A stretch of 64,000 bases of DNA from Pseudoalteromonas espejiana DSM 9414 (GCF_002221525.1 NZ_CP011028.1:1933001-1997000); one strand, 5' to 3'; counted from the stretch's first letter, positions 18,003-27,396 are shown. Notes: generated from the sequence alone by a model not told the origin. A program made the numbers and translations.

Positions 18003-21000
18003 TTAGCTCAACCAGGTTAACAGCCTGTTTTTAAGCGTTTTAGGCTTTATGGGTTTAGTAATGTAATCGTTCATGCCGGCAGTGATACAACGCTCTCTGT
18101 CGCCTTCCATCGCACTTGCGGTCATGGCAATAATCGGAATGCTAATATACTCTACCCCAGCTTTAGCATTTCTGATTTCGCTAGTTGTATCGTAACCATT
18201 TAAGTTAGGCATTTGGCAATCCATTAAAATTAAGTCAAATGGTTGCTCTTGGTTAAATTTAAGGGCTGATAGCGCCTCTATGCCATCTGATGCACACGTT
18301 ATTTTAATACCTGTGCGCTTTAAAATTGCTTTAGCTACTTCAATGTTGATCATATTGTCATCAACAAGTAATACATGATAAGCAGATAATTCTGGCTCAG
18401 CCTCTTGCTCGCTAGCATGTTTTGGTGGTGCTAAAACAAATTCGCCATTGGCGCCAAAAATACTGGCTAGTTTATAAGTGAATTGATCTTGCGTTAGCGG
18501 CTTTTGCAATATGTGGCTGTGATCCGGAAACACTTTTTTAGATTGCTTATTAACAACCATGTCGCGAAGTATAAGCACATATTTTTTATTTGCTTTATCG
18601 CAGTAACTAATGAGTGCATTCACTTGCGGGTGTTCATCATCGATAATTAGTAAATCGGCTTCAAATTCGCTGTGTTCGCTAAAGTAATCTAACCGCGTTA
18701 TATGGCTAGATTGTATTTTACAGGTTTGCGTAAGTAAGACGCATACATTTTTAAATACATTATTGCGTGCAATAAGCGCTGCAACATTAACGTCTTTAGA
18801 CAGCTCAATACCCGTATTAAGCTTTTGCTGCTGTGCTACATGTAATTCAACCGTTGCAGTAAAGGTACTGCCTATCCCTTTTTCACTTGAAACAGTTATT
18901 GTACCACCCATTAATTGGGCAAGCTTTTTACAAATAGATAAGCCAAGCCCTGTGCCACCAAAGTGACGTGTTGTGCTTGAGTCTTCTTGGGTAAATACAT
19001 CAAATAGCTTTTCTATGTTTTCTGGAGCAATACCAATACCTGTATCTTGTATAGTAAAGCTCATTAAAATTTTGCTATCGGTAATGTATTTAGCGTTAAG
19101 CGTTAAGCTCACTTCCCCTTTGTGGGTAAATTTGAAGGCATTATTGATTAGGTTTATTAAAATTTGCTTTAATCGATGGCTATCACCAATAACCATTCGA
19201 TCAACCACATTTTGTGTATTTAAAAAGACCTCTAACCCTTTGCGTTGCCCCTGAAGCGCTATTGAGTTAATCATATCGCTGCACACAGTAACTACATCAA
19301 ATGAGTGATTATCTATGTCGAGCTTACCTGCTTCAATTTTAGAAAAATCTAAAATATCGTTAATTAAACTCATTAATGAATTAGCACTGCTATTGGCTAA
19401 TTTTAAATAGTGTTGTTGTTGCTCAGTGAGACTGTCTTCTTTGAGCATTTCTAGCATGCCCAATACACCGTTCATTGGGGTACGGATTTCGTGAGAAATA
19501 TTAGCCACAAAATCACTTTTGGCCTGGCTGGCTGCAAGTGCTTGATCAATTGCGCGTTCAAGTTCAATGGTACGTTGCGTCACTTTTAGTTCAAGTGTGC
19601 TGTTTAAACCTTGTAACTCAGACTGAATATTTTTTAACGAGCTAATATTTCGTAAAATAGCAGCCACTTGGTAGCAATTGCTAAATACATCAAACACACT
19701 GGTTAGCGTAATAGAATAGTACTCTTTTGTTCCGCTAGCATCGGTATAAATGGCTTCAAATGGCATTTTAGAGCCATGTTCAATTGTATCTGCTATGCAG
19801 TTTTTATCTTGCTCAGAAAGAGAAAATAAACCGGTAAAAGAGACCTCTTCATCACTGAGTTTATTAGCAAACACACTTTTTGCTGTTTGGTTAGCATTAA
19901 CAATTTTATCATCGCTATCTATTGTAAAAATAGCGTCAAGTGAGTTTTCAATCACTTTATTATTTTGCTCTTTTAATGAGTGTATTAGTAATTTTCGATT
20001 TATATAACGCTGATATAGCAAAGTAATAATAATAAATATGGTAAAAAATGTAGCCATAATTGCTATAAAGCTTTCTCGCCTTTGTGCTACACGCTCTAAC
20101 AAGGTTTTTGAATCGATTGATACAGCCAACTCAAGTGGCAACATTGCTATGTTGCCGTCAAAGCTAATACGTTTATTTAAAAAATACTCTTTGGGTGCTT
20201 GTGACATTATTAGCGTATCGTGCGCATTCATGTTTTGCGAAGGACTAAACTCGTCATTCCAAGTCTTAGATTGATTAAACTCAAATCCAAAGCGTAAATC
20301 AGGGTTTGGATGATACAAAAATTCACTTTCATTATTTAACAAATAAATGCTGATCCCGGGTGGCAGCTCAAATGTTAAGCTTTCAAATAATTTATCTGCA
20401 GAATAATTAGTCACCAAAATGGCAAACACTTGTTTTAAATTATCAAAAACGGGTTTAGCAACACGATAAGTACTTACTAAGGGCTTTTGTATTTCGCCAT
20501 TCTCGCGGTTGTAGTTAATAGGCGAAATATACACACTGCTTTGATCAAGCATACTGGCTTTAAGTACGTAGTCTCGTCCGCCTTTTTTTTGAAGTTGTGG
20601 GCCTTCGAGCCTAATAATATCTCCTAAAAACCTATCCACACGTACTATTTCTTGGCCGTTTTCAGCAAGCATTATGTAACGCGCTTGTAAAATGGAGTCA
20701 TCTGTTTGCATAAAGCCACTAAAGATACTGGCTAAGCGCTCTTGCCAAACGGCTATAGGTGTTTGTAGTAATGGATCTATTAATTGGTTATCGGTCGCTC
20801 TTGATATGCCTTGAATTGGCGGAGTAGCGTTTAAAAAACGTATGGCTGTTATGCTATCGGTTAAATGATTTTTTAAAGACGCGCTTTTAGTCTCTAACTC
20901 ACGATTTAACTCATCTCGTGCGTCTGTGTAAATTTCGGCCCGCACTTTTTGCTCAAATACATATAACGCAGGTAACGCTATCATTAAAAACACGACAATA

Positions 21001-21059
21001 GCGATTAATAGTAATTTATTACCTTTTGCCGCAGTTATAAACACATTCCCTTTGAGCAT
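18003..21059 (-). CDS. Membrane hybrid sensor histidine kinase with CACHE-like sensor, PAS and receiver domains
   Basis: 1018 residues. An N-terminal membrane segment (about 16-36) and a second one (about 331-349) bracket a ~290-residue periplasmic sensor of CACHE type. A PAS domain follows (about 366-475, ENSLDAIFTIDSDDKIVNAN), then a coiled linker and HisKA with phospho-His523 (ISHEIRTPMNG). HATPase_c shows the N-box LINLINNAFKFTH (636-648), DTGIGIA (672-678) and GGTGLGLS (701-708). Residues about 765-870 look like a degenerate receiver. The C-terminal true receiver (895-1018) has acidic Asp900/901, phospho-acceptor Asp947 and Lys1002. No partner regulator is adjacent and no HPt domain is present, so it must signal through a separate phosphotransfer protein. 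The ligand is unknown. Confidence 0.93.
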   Translation of the reverse strand: MLKGNVFITAAKGNKLLLIAIVVFLMIALPALYVFEQKVRAEIYTDARDELNRELETKSASLKNHLTDSITAIRFLNATPPIQGISRATDNQLIDPLLQTPIAVWQERLASIFSGFMQTDDSILQARYIMLAENGQEIVRVDRFLGDIIRLEGPQLQKKGGRDYVLKASMLDQSSVYISPINYNRENGEIQKPLVSTYRVAKPVFDNLKQVFAILVTNYSADKLFESLTFELPPGISIYLLNNESEFLYHPNPDLRFGFEFNQSKTWNDEFSPSQNMNAHDTLIMSQAPKEYFLNKRISFDGNIAMLPLELAVSIDSKTLLERVAQRRESFIAIMATFFTIFIIITLLYQRYINRKLLIHSLKEQNNKVIENSLDAIFTIDSDDKIVNANQTAKSVFANKLSDEEVSFTGLFSLSEQDKNCIADTIEHGSKMPFEAIYTDASGTKEYYSITLTSVFDVFSNCYQVAAILRNISSLKNIQSELQGLNSTLELKVTQRTIELERAIDQALAASQAKSDFVANISHEIRTPMNGVLGMLEMLKEDSLTEQQQHYLKLANSSANSLMSLINDILDFSKIEAGKLDIDNHSFDVVTVCSDMINSIALQGQRKGLEVFLNTQNVVDRMVIGDSHRLKQILINLINNAFKFTHKGEVSLTLNAKYITDSKILMSFTIQDTGIGIAPENIEKLFDVFTQEDSSTTRHFGGTGLGLSICKKLAQLMGGTITVSSEKGIGSTFTATVELHVAQQQKLNTGIELSKDVNVAALIARNNVFKNVCVLLTQTCKIQSSHITRLDYFSEHSEFEADLLIIDDEHPQVNALISYCDKANKKYVLILRDMVVNKQSKKVFPDHSHILQKPLTQDQFTYKLASIFGANGEFVLAPPKHASEQEAEPELSAYHVLLVDDNMINIEVAKAILKRTGIKITCASDGIEALSALKFNQEQPFDLILMDCQMPNLNGYDTTSEIRNAKAGVEYISIPIIAMTASAMEGDRERCITAGMNDYITKPIKPKTLKNRLLTWLS

Positions 21060-21477
21060 TGAACCCTCGCGCCTTCATAGTTATTACACTAGATTATAGA
21101 GGAATATTTAATAAAAAATAGAAGTAAAAATAATTAGTTACTCATTAATATTGTTTAATTCATAGAATAATAACTCTAAACCAATTACTAAGTATTAGCC
21201 TAGAAATGCTGCATTAATTTAAGATGAATATAGGCGTAAATATCATGCTATCAACTACGGTATTTATTAAAAAATGCTGCAATAAGTAAAACTGTGCTTT
21301 ACGCTAATTTCAATATTAAACATTTAGAAGGTGGTTATTTAAGGTGTGTAAAAACGTGCGTTTTAAAATAGACAAGTGGATTTTATTATGGGATTACCGT
21401 TTTAATTTTAGTTTGATAAACATTAAAGGTATTAAATGAGTAGAGCTAAGTGCCCTACTCATAATTAATATTTAACA
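21060..21477. other. Gene-free, AT-rich stretch
   Basis: About 420 bases between the start of the histidine kinase gene and the 3' end of natB. It should contain the kinase promoter on the minus strand. The only structure I see is the hairpin at 21436-21462. No ORF, tRNA or clear small-RNA signature is recognised. Confidence 0.6.
21436..21462 (-). terminator. Weak terminator after natB
   Basis: The stem ATGAGTAG / CTACTCAT has an 11-base loop. On the minus strand it is followed by TTTAAT, a poor T-run, so termination may be incomplete. Confidence 0.5.
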
Positions 21478-22686
21478 CTATCTAAAAAGAACGTCTTCTC
21501 TGTTAAACCACTTAACACAAAATGCAAGTAATGCCCCAGCAATAATCGCTGTTGCTAAAAATATTAAACCTACAAGGGTGTAATCTACCGTGCCTTTAAC
21601 AATTTCTTTAATTGCGAGCGCAACATTAGTAACAGGAATAAAGGCAGTTTTAGCTGTTAGCTCTACATTAGGCATAATTGATACAATGATGGGAAAGAAC
21701 ACCCCCATACTTAAAGGTGCCATGTAGTTTTGGGCCTCTTTAAATGTGCGAGCATAAATAGATATTGCTAACGCCAACGCTGAGAATATCGCGGCAATGG
21801 GTAGTAACAATACAAAAATCATTAATAAATCGCTTACCGCTAATGAGCTAAATGCTGTTTTAATTACTTCTAGGTCTGCAAATGCAAGGGCTACAGCTAT
21901 CCACCCGCCCATACTCAGTACAGTTATAGTTGTAGATGCAATTGAGGTTGTCAGTAAGGTTATAAATTTGCCTAGTACAAGCTCTGTACGCGTAATAGGT
22001 GTAAGCAATAAGGTTTCTAATGTGCCGCGCTCTTTTTCACCTGCACCTAAATCTATTGCTGGGTACGTAGCGCCCATAAGCACTATAGGAATAAGTAGGT
22101 AGGGCAAAAAGCCACCTAGTTTTTCCCCTAAATTTTCACGTTTATCGGCGGTATCAACCTTTACTACTTCTATAGGTGTTAAAAGTGCTAAATGTGCCTC
22201 TTTTTCAATGCCAAAACTTATTAGTTTTTCTGTTTGTAATGAATCGCTGTATTCTTTGGCGAGCTCTTTTACACGCTGAAATAAAAAGTTGATAGATTTA
22301 GCATCATTAAATACCACTTCCCACTTACTTTGCTGGGCATCATTTAAGGCTTGTTTAGCGTTAGTGGGTAAATATATACCCATGTCTATATCACCTGCGA
22401 TTACCCCTTCTTTTAGCTCTTCAATGCTATTAAAAGTTTTTGCACCTTTATATTGCTCAAAGCTTTTATGATAAAACACTTTTTCGGTAAACTCTGGCGC
22501 AAAATCACCATTTATAATGGCGTAAGTATGTACTTTTTGCTCTGCATCGAGTGCGGCTTGTGAGCTTATAAATGCCACTACGGCAAACAATAACGGAAAC
22601 ACAGCAACAGGTAGCGCGACTACAAATAACAAAGTTTTTTTATCGCGTAGCAGTTCTTTTAATTCCTTTTTAAATACCTCAAACAT
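21478..22686 (-). CDS. ABC-2 type transporter permease (NatB-like)
   Basis: A 402-residue inner-membrane ABC-2 permease. The N-terminus MFEVFKKELKELLRDKKTLLFVVALPVAVFPLLF is typical of NatB/CcmB-like exporters: a short cytoplasmic helix leading into the first membrane span. A periplasmic domain of about 150 residues follows, then the conserved ERERGTLE-like coupling segment (here GAGEKERGTLETLLLTPITRTELVLGK). Five further hydrophobic segments complete the protein. It overlaps the end of the ATPase gene by 8 bases. NatAB of Bacillus exports sodium, and many related pairs export other compounds, so the substrate is not known. Confidence 0.88.
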   Translation of the reverse strand: MFEVFKKELKELLRDKKTLLFVVALPVAVFPLLFAVVAFISSQAALDAEQKVHTYAIINGDFAPEFTEKVFYHKSFEQYKGAKTFNSIEELKEGVIAGDIDMGIYLPTNAKQALNDAQQSKWEVVFNDAKSINFLFQRVKELAKEYSDSLQTEKLISFGIEKEAHLALLTPIEVVKVDTADKRENLGEKLGGFLPYLLIPIVLMGATYPAIDLGAGEKERGTLETLLLTPITRTELVLGKFITLLTTSIASTTITVLSMGGWIAVALAFADLEVIKTAFSSLAVSDLLMIFVLLLPIAAIFSALALAISIYARTFKEAQNYMAPLSMGVFFPIIVSIMPNVELTAKTAFIPVTNVALAIKEIVKGTVDYTLVGLIFLATAIIAGALLAFCVKWFNREDVLFR

Positions 22687-23467
22687 GGGGTTTCTCCGTT
22701 AAAATATTCATAAATGCTTGGTTTAGCTCTTCACTATTACCTGCTTTTTTAAATTCTTCCACTGTGCCATCAAAACAACTTACGCCTTCGTTTATAACCG
22801 CTACACGGTCACACAAAAGGGCTACTTCATCTAAATGATGGGTAGAAAAAATAACAGGCGTCCCTTGTGCTTTTAAGCCTTTAATAAAGTTTATAACCGT
22901 TTGCGTTGTCATAATATCAAGGCCTGTGGTTGGCTCATCAAGCACCACTACTTCTGGGTGATGAACTACAGCGCGTGCAATATTGGCTTTTTGTTTCATA
23001 CCGGTTGAAAGGTTTTCGGCACGTTTATCTATAAACTTATGCATATCGAGTAAGGTAAATAGCTCTTCGCAACGCGAGGTAATTTGCTGCTTGTTCATAC
23101 CATGGAGCTTTGCAAAATATTCAATATTTTCTTTTACAGTAAGGCGTCCATATAAACCTGTAGAGCCAGACAAAAAACCAATCGACTTACGCCCTACTAA
23201 CGGCTTTTTAATAATATCGTTGCCTGCAATGGTTATTTGCCCTTCATCAGGCTTAAGTGCCGTTGACAGCATGCGCAATGTGGTGGTTTTGCCCGCGCCA
23301 TTAGGCCCAAGTAAACCAAGCACTTCGCCTTTCGCGCAGCTAAAGCTCACGTCTCGTACTGAGTGAAAGTAGTCTTTATCTTCGCGGGGGTCTATATCGT
23401 CTACTTTATTTTTTTTATGGTCTTTCGTTAGCTTAAACTTCTTTTTAAGCCCTGCGACTTCAATCAT
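22679..23467 (-). CDS. ABC transporter ATP-binding protein (NatA-like)
   Basis: A 262-residue ATPase pairing with the permease. It shows Walker A GPNGAGKTT (54-62), a Q-loop after STGLYGRLTVKEN, the signature LSTGMKQKANIARAVVHHP, Walker B VVVLDEPTTGLD and switch His in STHHLDEV. An unusual charged insert of about 20 residues (KDHKKNKVDDIDPREDKD) precedes the nucleotide-binding core. The start ATG overlaps the stop of the DUF3025 gene by 4 bases, so the three genes are translationally linked. Confidence 0.92.
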   Translation of the reverse strand: MIEVAGLKKKFKLTKDHKKNKVDDIDPREDKDYFHSVRDVSFSCAKGEVLGLLGPNGAGKTTTLRMLSTALKPDEGQITIAGNDIIKKPLVGRKSIGFLSGSTGLYGRLTVKENIEYFAKLHGMNKQQITSRCEELFTLLDMHKFIDKRAENLSTGMKQKANIARAVVHHPEVVVLDEPTTGLDIMTTQTVINFIKGLKAQGTPVIFSTHHLDEVALLCDRVAVINEGVSCFDGTVEEFKKAGNSEELNQAFMNILTEKPHV

Positions 23468-24276
23468 GGTCGTGTCCTTCGTTTGGGTCTAAAGTAATCT
23501 GTATTATCATAAAACGCTTCATCAAGGTTTTCGTCGTGCCAGCCTGGTACACCTAATAATGGTAATGGAGAAAGCTTTTTGTTATCGGCTAAGCAATTGT
23601 CTATTTTTATCTTCTCATAAAGTACTTGGTCTAGGTACTTATATTGAGTTACTAAATCTTTACAAAATATTTCATCTGGTACACAAATAAACAAAGCTTT
23701 ACCGGTTAAGCCAATATAAGGCTTAGTCAACATTTCATAGTTAGCGTGGCCAAACATAAAAGGTTTAATAGTTTTGCCCCATTGCCCTTTGTTTTCTACA
23801 AAAGCCGTTTTCCATTGGTGGTCGCGTAGCCATTCTTGCCACTGAGTATTGCTAATTGCCAATACCACGCCACATTCGTCAAACAGTGTTAGTGCATTAC
23901 GATGCTTAGTACGTTGCTTTAAGCCATGTTGTGCTATTTCTTGTACATGTCGCTCGTTTATGAGGGCTTTCGTTTTTGGAAATAAACACCATATAAATCC
24001 GCCAAATAGGTCGTGCCAATTTTCTGCGCGTGTTGGTACAACGCCGGTTTCAAAAATAACTTGTTCGTAATAACGCTCAGCAAAATCTACTTTGGCATCA
24101 TCTTCAAATACAATTGGAAGATTATTAGCGTTAATGGCTGTTAAATAAGGTGAAAACCAATCAGGTGCGGGCCAATCAGTTTGTTTTTCAATTTCAAACA
24201 GCGTGCGTAAGTGCTCAAACGCACCGGTGTTTAAACTGCTAACCTGCCATTGCTCGGGGGGAGTAAAGCGCTTCAT
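23464..24276 (-). CDS. DUF3025 family protein
   Basis: A 270-residue soluble protein that I assign to DUF3025 from its conserved central region (RAENWHDLFGGFIWCLFPKTKALINERH, given here in outline, and KQRTKHRNALTLFDECGVV). No function is known to me. Conserved His, Asp and Asn residues (NWHD, KHRNALTLFDE) could form a catalytic or metal site. It has no signal peptide or membrane segment, so it is cytoplasmic. It is the first gene of the leftward operon with natA and natB, overlapping natA by four bases, which suggests a linked role or simple shared transcription. Confidence 0.8.
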   Translation of the reverse strand: MKRFTPPEQWQVSSLNTGAFEHLRTLFEIEKQTDWPAPDWFSPYLTAINANNLPIVFEDDAKVDFAERYYEQVIFETGVVPTRAENWHDLFGGFIWCLFPKTKALINERHVQEIAQHGLKQRTKHRNALTLFDECGVVLAISNTQWQEWLRDHQWKTAFVENKGQWGKTIKPFMFGHANYEMLTKPYIGLTGKALFICVPDEIFCKDLVTQYKYLDQVLYEKIKIDNCLADNKKLSPLPLLGVPGWHDENLDEAFYDNTDYFRPKRRTRP

Positions 24277-24331
24277 TTATACCTTTAACAATTTATGCCT
24301 TTAATTTACGGGAAGTTTACCGCAAAAACTG

Positions 24332-24348
24332 GTTCTAATTAATAGAAC
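24332..24348. promoter_or_regulatory. Short palindrome between divergent genes
   Basis: GTTCTA / TAGAAC arms are separated by five bases in the 113-base gap between the DUF3025 and M28 peptidase genes. It could be an operator; no regulator is recognised. Confidence 0.3.
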
Positions 24349-24389
24349 TTAATATACTAATCAGATCTTAGAACAAGAATAGAGCGACT

Positions 24390-26015
24390 ATGAAACGTTA
24401 TTTTTCTCTCACACTAATTGCCGGCGCGGTTTTAGCCGGTTGTGCAACAACAAGTATTACCCCTACAGACGTAACAAATGGTTACAACAGTATTAAAGCC
24501 GATGAGCTTGCTAAGCACATTAAAGTATTAGCTTCTGACGAATTTGGCGGCCGTGCTCCGTCATCTGAAGGTGAAAAGTTAACGCTTGATTATCTAACCA
24601 GTCAATTTAAAGCTCTTGGCTTGGAGCCTGGCAATGGCGACAGCTTTTTACAAGAAGTGCCACTTGTTTCACTTGAGGCTGACTCAGATATGGTGTTAAG
24701 TATTGGTGGTAAAGATTACCAATACAAAAAAGATATGGTTATGGGTAGTAGCCGTATTAGCGCACAAGAAGGCATTGAAAACTCAGAGCTTGTATTTGTT
24801 GGCTACGGTGTAAACGCACCAGAGTACAACTGGAACGACTACGAAGGCCTAGACGTTAAAGGTAAAACAGTGGTTATGCTGGTTAACGACCCTGGTTTTG
24901 CGACTAAGGATCCTGCTTTATTTACAGGTGATGCAATGACCTACTACGGTCGTTGGACGTATAAATACGAAGAAGCAAGCCGTCAAGGTGCTGCTGGTGC
25001 CATTATTATTCACGAAACGGCGCCTGCTTCTTACCCATGGTCGGTTGTAGAGAACTCATGGAGTGGTGAGCAGTTTGGTTTTCAAAAAGAAAACAACAAT
25101 ATGGACCGCGTTGCGGTAGAAGGTTGGGTTACTACTGATGTAGCAAAAGAGCTTTTTGCAAAAGCAGGACTTGATTTTAATACAGCTAAAGAAAATGCAG
25201 CTAAAGGTGCGTACAACGTAGACATGGGCGACTTAACAGCTTCGGTTAATGTTAAAAACACCATTAAAAAATCGGTTTCGTACAACTTTATTGCTACGCT
25301 TGTGGGTAGTGAAAAAGCAGACGAGCATGTAATTTATTCAGCTCACTGGGATCACTTAGGGACAGATACGACTCGTAAGGGCGATCAAATATATAACGGT
25401 GCACACGATAACGCTTCGGGCACCGCTGGTTTAATTGAAGTTGCAGAGGCGTTTACTAAGCTTCCTAAGCACCCTAGCCGTTCAATGACCTTTTTAGCAG
25501 TAACCGCCGAAGAGCAAGGCCTGCTAGGCTCTAAATACTATGCAGCTAACCCTGTTATTGCACCTAATAAAACCGTCGCTAATATTAATATGGATAGCTT
25601 AAATTTATTAGGTAAAGTTAAAGATATGAACGTAGTTGGTTTAGGTAAGTCACAAATGGATGACCTACTTGCAAATGCAGCTAAAGAGCAAGGCAGAACC
25701 ATCGCTGGCGATCCTAAGCCTTCATCTGGTGGGTACTACCGCTCTGATCACTTTGCTTTTGCAAATATGGGCATTCCTGCAATGTATGCAGGTGGTGGAA
25801 CTATTGCCGCTGATGACGAAACAGCAACTTACCGAAAGCGTATGAGCTTAGTGCTTCGTGGCTGTTACCACCAGCCATGTGATAGATACCGTGACGAGTG
25901 GGATTTATCGGGCGCAGTGCAAGACTTACAATTATTTTATAAAGTAGGTTTTGATATTTCTGAGCAAGCACAATGGCCAACATGGTACAAAAACTCAGAG
26001 TTTCAGCGTAAATAA
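24390..26015 (+). CDS. M28 family zinc aminopeptidase lipoprotein
   Basis: A 541-residue exported zinc peptidase. The signal peptide ends in the lipobox LAGC (Cys18), so it is a lipoprotein anchored in the periplasm or outer membrane. Residues about 130-285 form an inserted PA domain. The M28 catalytic site is visible: His319 and Asp321 (SAHWDHLG), Asp340 (GAHDNASGTAG), Glu374/Glu375 (TAEEQG), Asp402 (NMDS) and His454 (YRSDHFAF), giving the two-zinc set His-Asp-Glu-Asp-His and the catalytic acid. It probably trims N-terminal residues of peptides taken from seawater protein. It is monocistronic with no clear terminator before the next promoter. Confidence 0.93.
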   Translation: MKRYFSLTLIAGAVLAGCATTSITPTDVTNGYNSIKADELAKHIKVLASDEFGGRAPSSEGEKLTLDYLTSQFKALGLEPGNGDSFLQEVPLVSLEADSDMVLSIGGKDYQYKKDMVMGSSRISAQEGIENSELVFVGYGVNAPEYNWNDYEGLDVKGKTVVMLVNDPGFATKDPALFTGDAMTYYGRWTYKYEEASRQGAAGAIIIHETAPASYPWSVVENSWSGEQFGFQKENNNMDRVAVEGWVTTDVAKELFAKAGLDFNTAKENAAKGAYNVDMGDLTASVNVKNTIKKSVSYNFIATLVGSEKADEHVIYSAHWDHLGTDTTRKGDQIYNGAHDNASGTAGLIEVAEAFTKLPKHPSRSMTFLAVTAEEQGLLGSKYYAANPVIAPNKTVANINMDSLNLLGKVKDMNVVGLGKSQMDDLLANAAKEQGRTIAGDPKPSSGGYYRSDHFAFANMGIPAMYAGGGTIAADDETATYRKRMSLVLRGCYHQPCDRYRDEWDLSGAVQDLQLFYKVGFDISEQAQWPTWYKNSEFQRK

Positions 26016-26070
26016 CAATCAAGCTGTAATCGAAAAACTTAAACTAAGTAATCGATTTAAATAGACGCAA

Positions 26071-26087
26071 ATGATATTGATTATCAT
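26071..26087. promoter_or_regulatory. Fur box upstream of the putative metal exporter
   Basis: ATGATATTGATTATCAT has the same ATGATA-N5-TATCAT layout as the site at 1332-1348, and in context (AAATGATATTGATTATCATT) it is a very good Fur consensus match. It lies about 50 bases before the ORF. Binding is inferred. Confidence 0.8.
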
Positions 26088-26137
26088 TTAATTAAAATAT
26101 ACAGTGTGACTTAGTCAATTAAAACTGGGTCACACTT

Positions 26138-27307
26138 ATGATTTTACTCTCACAAATAGGATTTATTACGCCAGCTTCAAAGCGTTTTGTAAGTCAAAAT
26201 AAACGGTTATTACTGCCATTATTTTTATTGGTATGTTTGGCTGTGCCTACCCTTCGGGACATCACAATAACAGCACTAAGCGATGCTTTTTTTCAAGTTA
26301 GCGTATTTGTTGCTGCCACTTTATTAATTTATTACTACTCTATTGAGCATTTACCTCAGCTTGAGCTGAGCTATTTAAGTGCTAAATCCCCTGCTCTAGA
26401 AGTTATGTTTGCCTCAGTTTTAGGTGCTTTACCAGGTTGTGGTGGGGCAATAATAGTGGTTACTCAATTTACCAAAGGCCAAGCGAGTTTTGGCGCCATA
26501 GTTGCTGTGCTTACTGCGACAATGGGTGATGCTGCGTTTTTACTTTTAGCCACGCGCCCAACTGAAGGTTTAATGATTATGGCTATAGGCTTAGTGGTTG
26601 GCAGCTTTTGTGGCTTAATAGTAAATGCAATACACAAGCCTGACTTTTTACGCCCAACCGAGCAAGAACAAAAACATCAAGTAAAAATACTGCCTACTAA
26701 AATTATTAAAATAAGTAAGCCAGTTTGGATGTTTGCTATTATCCCGAGCCTAGTTATTGCCTTTTTAATTGCTTTTAATGTTGATTTTGACCAGTTTGGC
26801 CAATACACCAGCACAGGCATTAGCCTATTTGGTGCGGCAATGGCTTTGTTTACAGTGACAATTTGGGCATATTCTTCAAAGGGTGAAACCTATAAAGAAA
26901 TTACCTCAGAGGACGATGAATGTAATCCTCCTTCAAAGCTAATAAAAGTATTACAAGACACCCACTTTGTAACAGCTTGGGTAGTGGCCTCGTTTATGTT
27001 GTTCGAAATACTCGTGAATATTGCTGGGCTAGATTTAAAAACGTGGTTTGTACACTATGCCTATTTAGCACCATTGGTTGCTGTTGTCATTGGATTTTTA
27101 CCGGGGTGTGGGCCGCAAATAATTGTAACTACGCTTTATATACAAGGCATTATTCCTTTTAGTGCATTAGCTGCGAATGCAATTTCTAATGATGGTGATG
27201 CGCTGTTCCCTGCTATTGCGATGGCCCCCAAAGCAGCTGTAATAGCAACATTGTATACATCTATCCCTGCTTTAGTTGTAGGTTACGGGCTTTACTTTTT
27301 AAGCTAA
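26138..27307 (+). CDS. Putative manganese/heavy-metal exporter (PF11449-like, ten-TM)
   Basis: A 389-residue polytopic membrane protein that I place in the ArsP_2/DUF2899 group, annotated in databases as a putative manganese transporter. It has about ten hydrophobic segments and two homologous halves. PGCGGAIIVV (99-108) with MGDAAF (129-134) repeats as PGCGPQIIVT (322-331) with DGDALF (352-357), with the same 31-residue spacing between PGCG and GD in each half. A charged cytoplasmic loop lies between (about 165-185 and 250-270). A strong Fur box precedes it, so expression should rise under iron limitation. The downstream terminator has been split by the IS element. The transported metal is not shown by the sequence. 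Confidence 0.8.
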   Translation: MILLSQIGFITPASKRFVSQNKRLLLPLFLLVCLAVPTLRDITITALSDAFFQVSVFVAATLLIYYYSIEHLPQLELSYLSAKSPALEVMFASVLGALPGCGGAIIVVTQFTKGQASFGAIVAVLTATMGDAAFLLLATRPTEGLMIMAIGLVVGSFCGLIVNAIHKPDFLRPTEQEQKHQVKILPTKIIKISKPVWMFAIIPSLVIAFLIAFNVDFDQFGQYTSTGISLFGAAMALFTVTIWAYSSKGETYKEITSEDDECNPPSKLIKVLQDTHFVTAWVVASFMLFEILVNIAGLDLKTWFVHYAYLAPLVAVVIGFLPGCGPQIIVTTLYIQGIIPFSALAANAISNDGDALFPAIAMAPKAAVIATLYTSIPALVVGYGLYFLS

Positions 27308-27341
27308 CGTTTTAAGCTAATTTTTTAAAAGATCATAAGTA

Positions 27342-27361
27342 CAAAAAAGCTCAGCAATTGC
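27342..27361. terminator. Left half of a terminator split by the IS element
   Basis: AAAAAAGCTC followed by the target duplication AGCAATTGCT (27352-27361). Joined to GAGCTTTTT at 28802, it would restore the perfect palindrome AGCTCAGCAATTGCTGAGCT with flanking A- and T-runs. The two halves are now 1.4 kb apart, though short left-side pairing is lost. Confidence 0.75.
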
Positions 27362-27366
27362 TTAAT

Positions 27367-27396
27367 GCCAGTCAGTTAACAACTGACTGGCGTTTT
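27367..27396 (+). terminator. Inward-facing terminator at the left end of the IS
   Basis: CAGTCAGTT-AAC-AACTGACTG is followed by CGTTTTTT on the plus strand. It would stop rightward transcription entering from the metal-exporter gene before it runs antisense through the transposase. It overlaps the transposase stop codon. Confidence 0.65.
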
